Below the pieces are notes generated by a model. That model did no database searches and was not told the origin of the DNA. It saw only the letters and a program-made list of their open reading frames with translations. A stretch of DNA of 6,215 nt from contig JAJQFX010000109.1 of assembly GCA_021200895.1 (NCBI GenBank), positions 1-6,215 on the forward strand. Reading direction: 5' to 3'. The position numbers and the translations under genes are program-made. Source of the stretch: Clostridiales bacterium (GTDB taxonomy: Bacteria > Bacillota > Clostridia > Oscillospirales > Oscillospiraceae). Numbering within the stretch: the first letter of the stretch is position 1; every line of letters starts with the position of its first letter. Positions 5,531 to 6,215 of this stretch are shown piece by piece.

Positions 5531-5554
5531 TTGTGCCCCTCTTTTCCCAGCGCT

Positions 5555-6052
5555 TTACCAAATCCATATCATCACCAGGGAAATGACGACCCCTCCCACG
5601 GCGAACACCGGCGCCATCGGCAGCATGACCTTCACATGGAACCATTTCTGATGATATTCCCTGTCCATATGCTCCGTCCCCGGCAGGCGCACCCGCCTGA
5701 TGTTGGCAAACAGCACCCAGTCCAGAAAGCAGGTGTCGAACGCCGCCAGCACGAGCAGATAGCCGTACACGGCCAGAAGCCCATCCAGAAAGGTTTCCGC
5801 CCCCGCCTGATGCGCCATCCACGCAAACAGAAACAAAAAGGCGATGATGGCAACGACCTTTCGGATAATCGTGATAACCGTCATTTTTTCCTTTGTCGCT
5901 TCCTTGTGCTGGGAGGAATAGTATTGCGCCTGGATTTCCGGCGGATAATCCCCGATGAAGGAGACGGGATTGATGAGCAGCAGCCCGAACACAACCACGC
6001 CGAACACCCCGCACATCACCACACACTCAAGAACATAGATGGAAACGCTCAT
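5555..6052 (-). CDS. uncharacterised four-helix membrane protein, 165 aa
   Basis: A 165-aa protein with four likely membrane helices (about 8-27, 61-80, 89-115 and 142-164) and a charged loop after the first (SQHKEATKEKM). Two blocks look conserved rather than merely hydrophobic: AFDTCFLDWVLFA (104-116) and RVRLPGTEHMDREY (120-133), with clustered acidic, basic and glycine residues at a membrane face. I recall such blocks in unnamed firmicute membrane proteins but know no function. The ATG at 6052 overlaps the TGA of the upstream gene by one base (TGATG), with AAAGAGG about 10 nt upstream, so it should be translationally coupled. Its neighbours suggest a role tied to the metallo-hydrolase or to the gene entering from the right. 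It could be an enzyme partner or a transport component; neither is shown. Confidence 0.85.
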   Translation of the reverse strand: MSVSIYVLECVVMCGVFGVVVFGLLLINPVSFIGDYPPEIQAQYYSSQHKEATKEKMTVITIIRKVVAIIAFLFLFAWMAHQAGAETFLDGLLAVYGYLLVLAAFDTCFLDWVLFANIRRVRLPGTEHMDREYHQKWFHVKVMLPMAPVFAVGGVVISLVMIWIW

Positions 6053-6215
6053 CAGTCATACGCCTCTTTCCGGCAAGTGAAGCAAGCTATGGATTTCACA
6101 GTGCTAAACTCTACTGCCTCATACTGCCTCTCCAGCCGCTGTTTCAGACTGTCCGCTGTTTCATAGGGTGGAGTGAAGAACCCCTTCGGTTCATAGAGAT
6201 GCCGGATAAACCAGT
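6052..6215 (-). CDS. C-terminal end of a protein entering from the right edge (methyltransferase-like?)
   Basis: From the right edge a leftward frame stays open for 53 codons and stops at TGA (6054-6052). The visible tail begins WFIRHLYEPKGFFTPPYETA, continues with SLKQRLERQYEAVEF, and ends SIACFTCRKEAYD. The frame has good codon character, and its stop overlaps the next ATG by one base (TGATG), the usual sign of a coupled upstream gene. The start lies outside the window. The ending, a helix then a strand-turn-strand with ACFTCRK, resembles the last strands of class I SAM-dependent methyltransferases, but 53 residues without the SAM-binding loop cannot prove this. It heads, or lies near the head of, the leftward five-gene run. 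Confidence 0.75.
   Translation of the reverse strand, partial: WFIRHLYEPKGFFTPPYETADSLKQRLERQYEAVEFSTVKSIACFTCRKEAYD

Noticed and set aside
5531..6166. Rightward 211-codon open frame
   Set aside because: Antisense to the 165-aa membrane gene and the right-edge gene; the histidine- and glutamine-rich product is a typical shadow.
1..6215. CRISPR array, tRNA, rRNA or insertion sequence
   Set aside because: No regularly spaced repeats, cloverleaf, rRNA-like stretch, transposase motif or terminal inverted repeats with target duplications were seen. Nearly all the sequence is protein-coding.

Overview
The window looks like chromosomal DNA of a GC-rich member of the Firmicutes/Bacillota, most like gut Oscillospiraceae-type clostridia. 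This rests on strong purine-rich Shine-Dalgarno sites before nearly every gene, G/C-rich third codon positions, a clostridial-style fused ABC transporter beside an OmpR/EnvZ-type two-component system, and several small uncharacterised membrane proteins of types I recall from that group. The genus is inference. The window is gene-dense, and no stretch over about 200 bases lacks a gene.

Left part (1-2674): a MacB/LolD-type ABC ATPase, cut by the left edge and apparently continuing into a fused permease, is read leftwards. A response regulator and a sensor kinase overlap by 11 bp and are read rightwards. The 204-bp divergent intergenic region holds a good extended -10 promoter for the regulator, a weaker promoter for the transporter, and three repeat structures that look like regulator-binding sites. 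The likely arrangement is a signal-responsive pair controlling its neighbouring transporter, as in antimicrobial-peptide or cell-envelope-stress detoxification modules. The substrate cannot be read from the sequence.

Middle (2675-3690): a COG1237-type metallo-beta-lactamase-fold protein follows the kinase on the same strand after a 59-bp gap. The gap contains a perfect 10-bp hairpin whose T-tract lies on the opposite strand, so it looks like a terminator for leftward (antisense) transcription. A short convergent gap of 111 bp holds a GC-rich palindrome that may be a REP-like repeat or a weak shared terminator.

Right part (3691-6215): five leftward genes are packed like one operon, with gaps or overlaps of -1, 24, 13 and 3 nt. 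In transcription order they are the C-terminus of a gene entering from the right edge (possibly a methyltransferase), a 165-aa four-helix membrane protein, a metallo-hydrolase with an HxDxDH variant metal motif, a 231-aa six-helix membrane protein resembling DUF6796, and a 92-aa three-helix membrane protein. No function is established for this cluster. It is the best candidate in the window for an undescribed module, but nothing in the sequence proves one.
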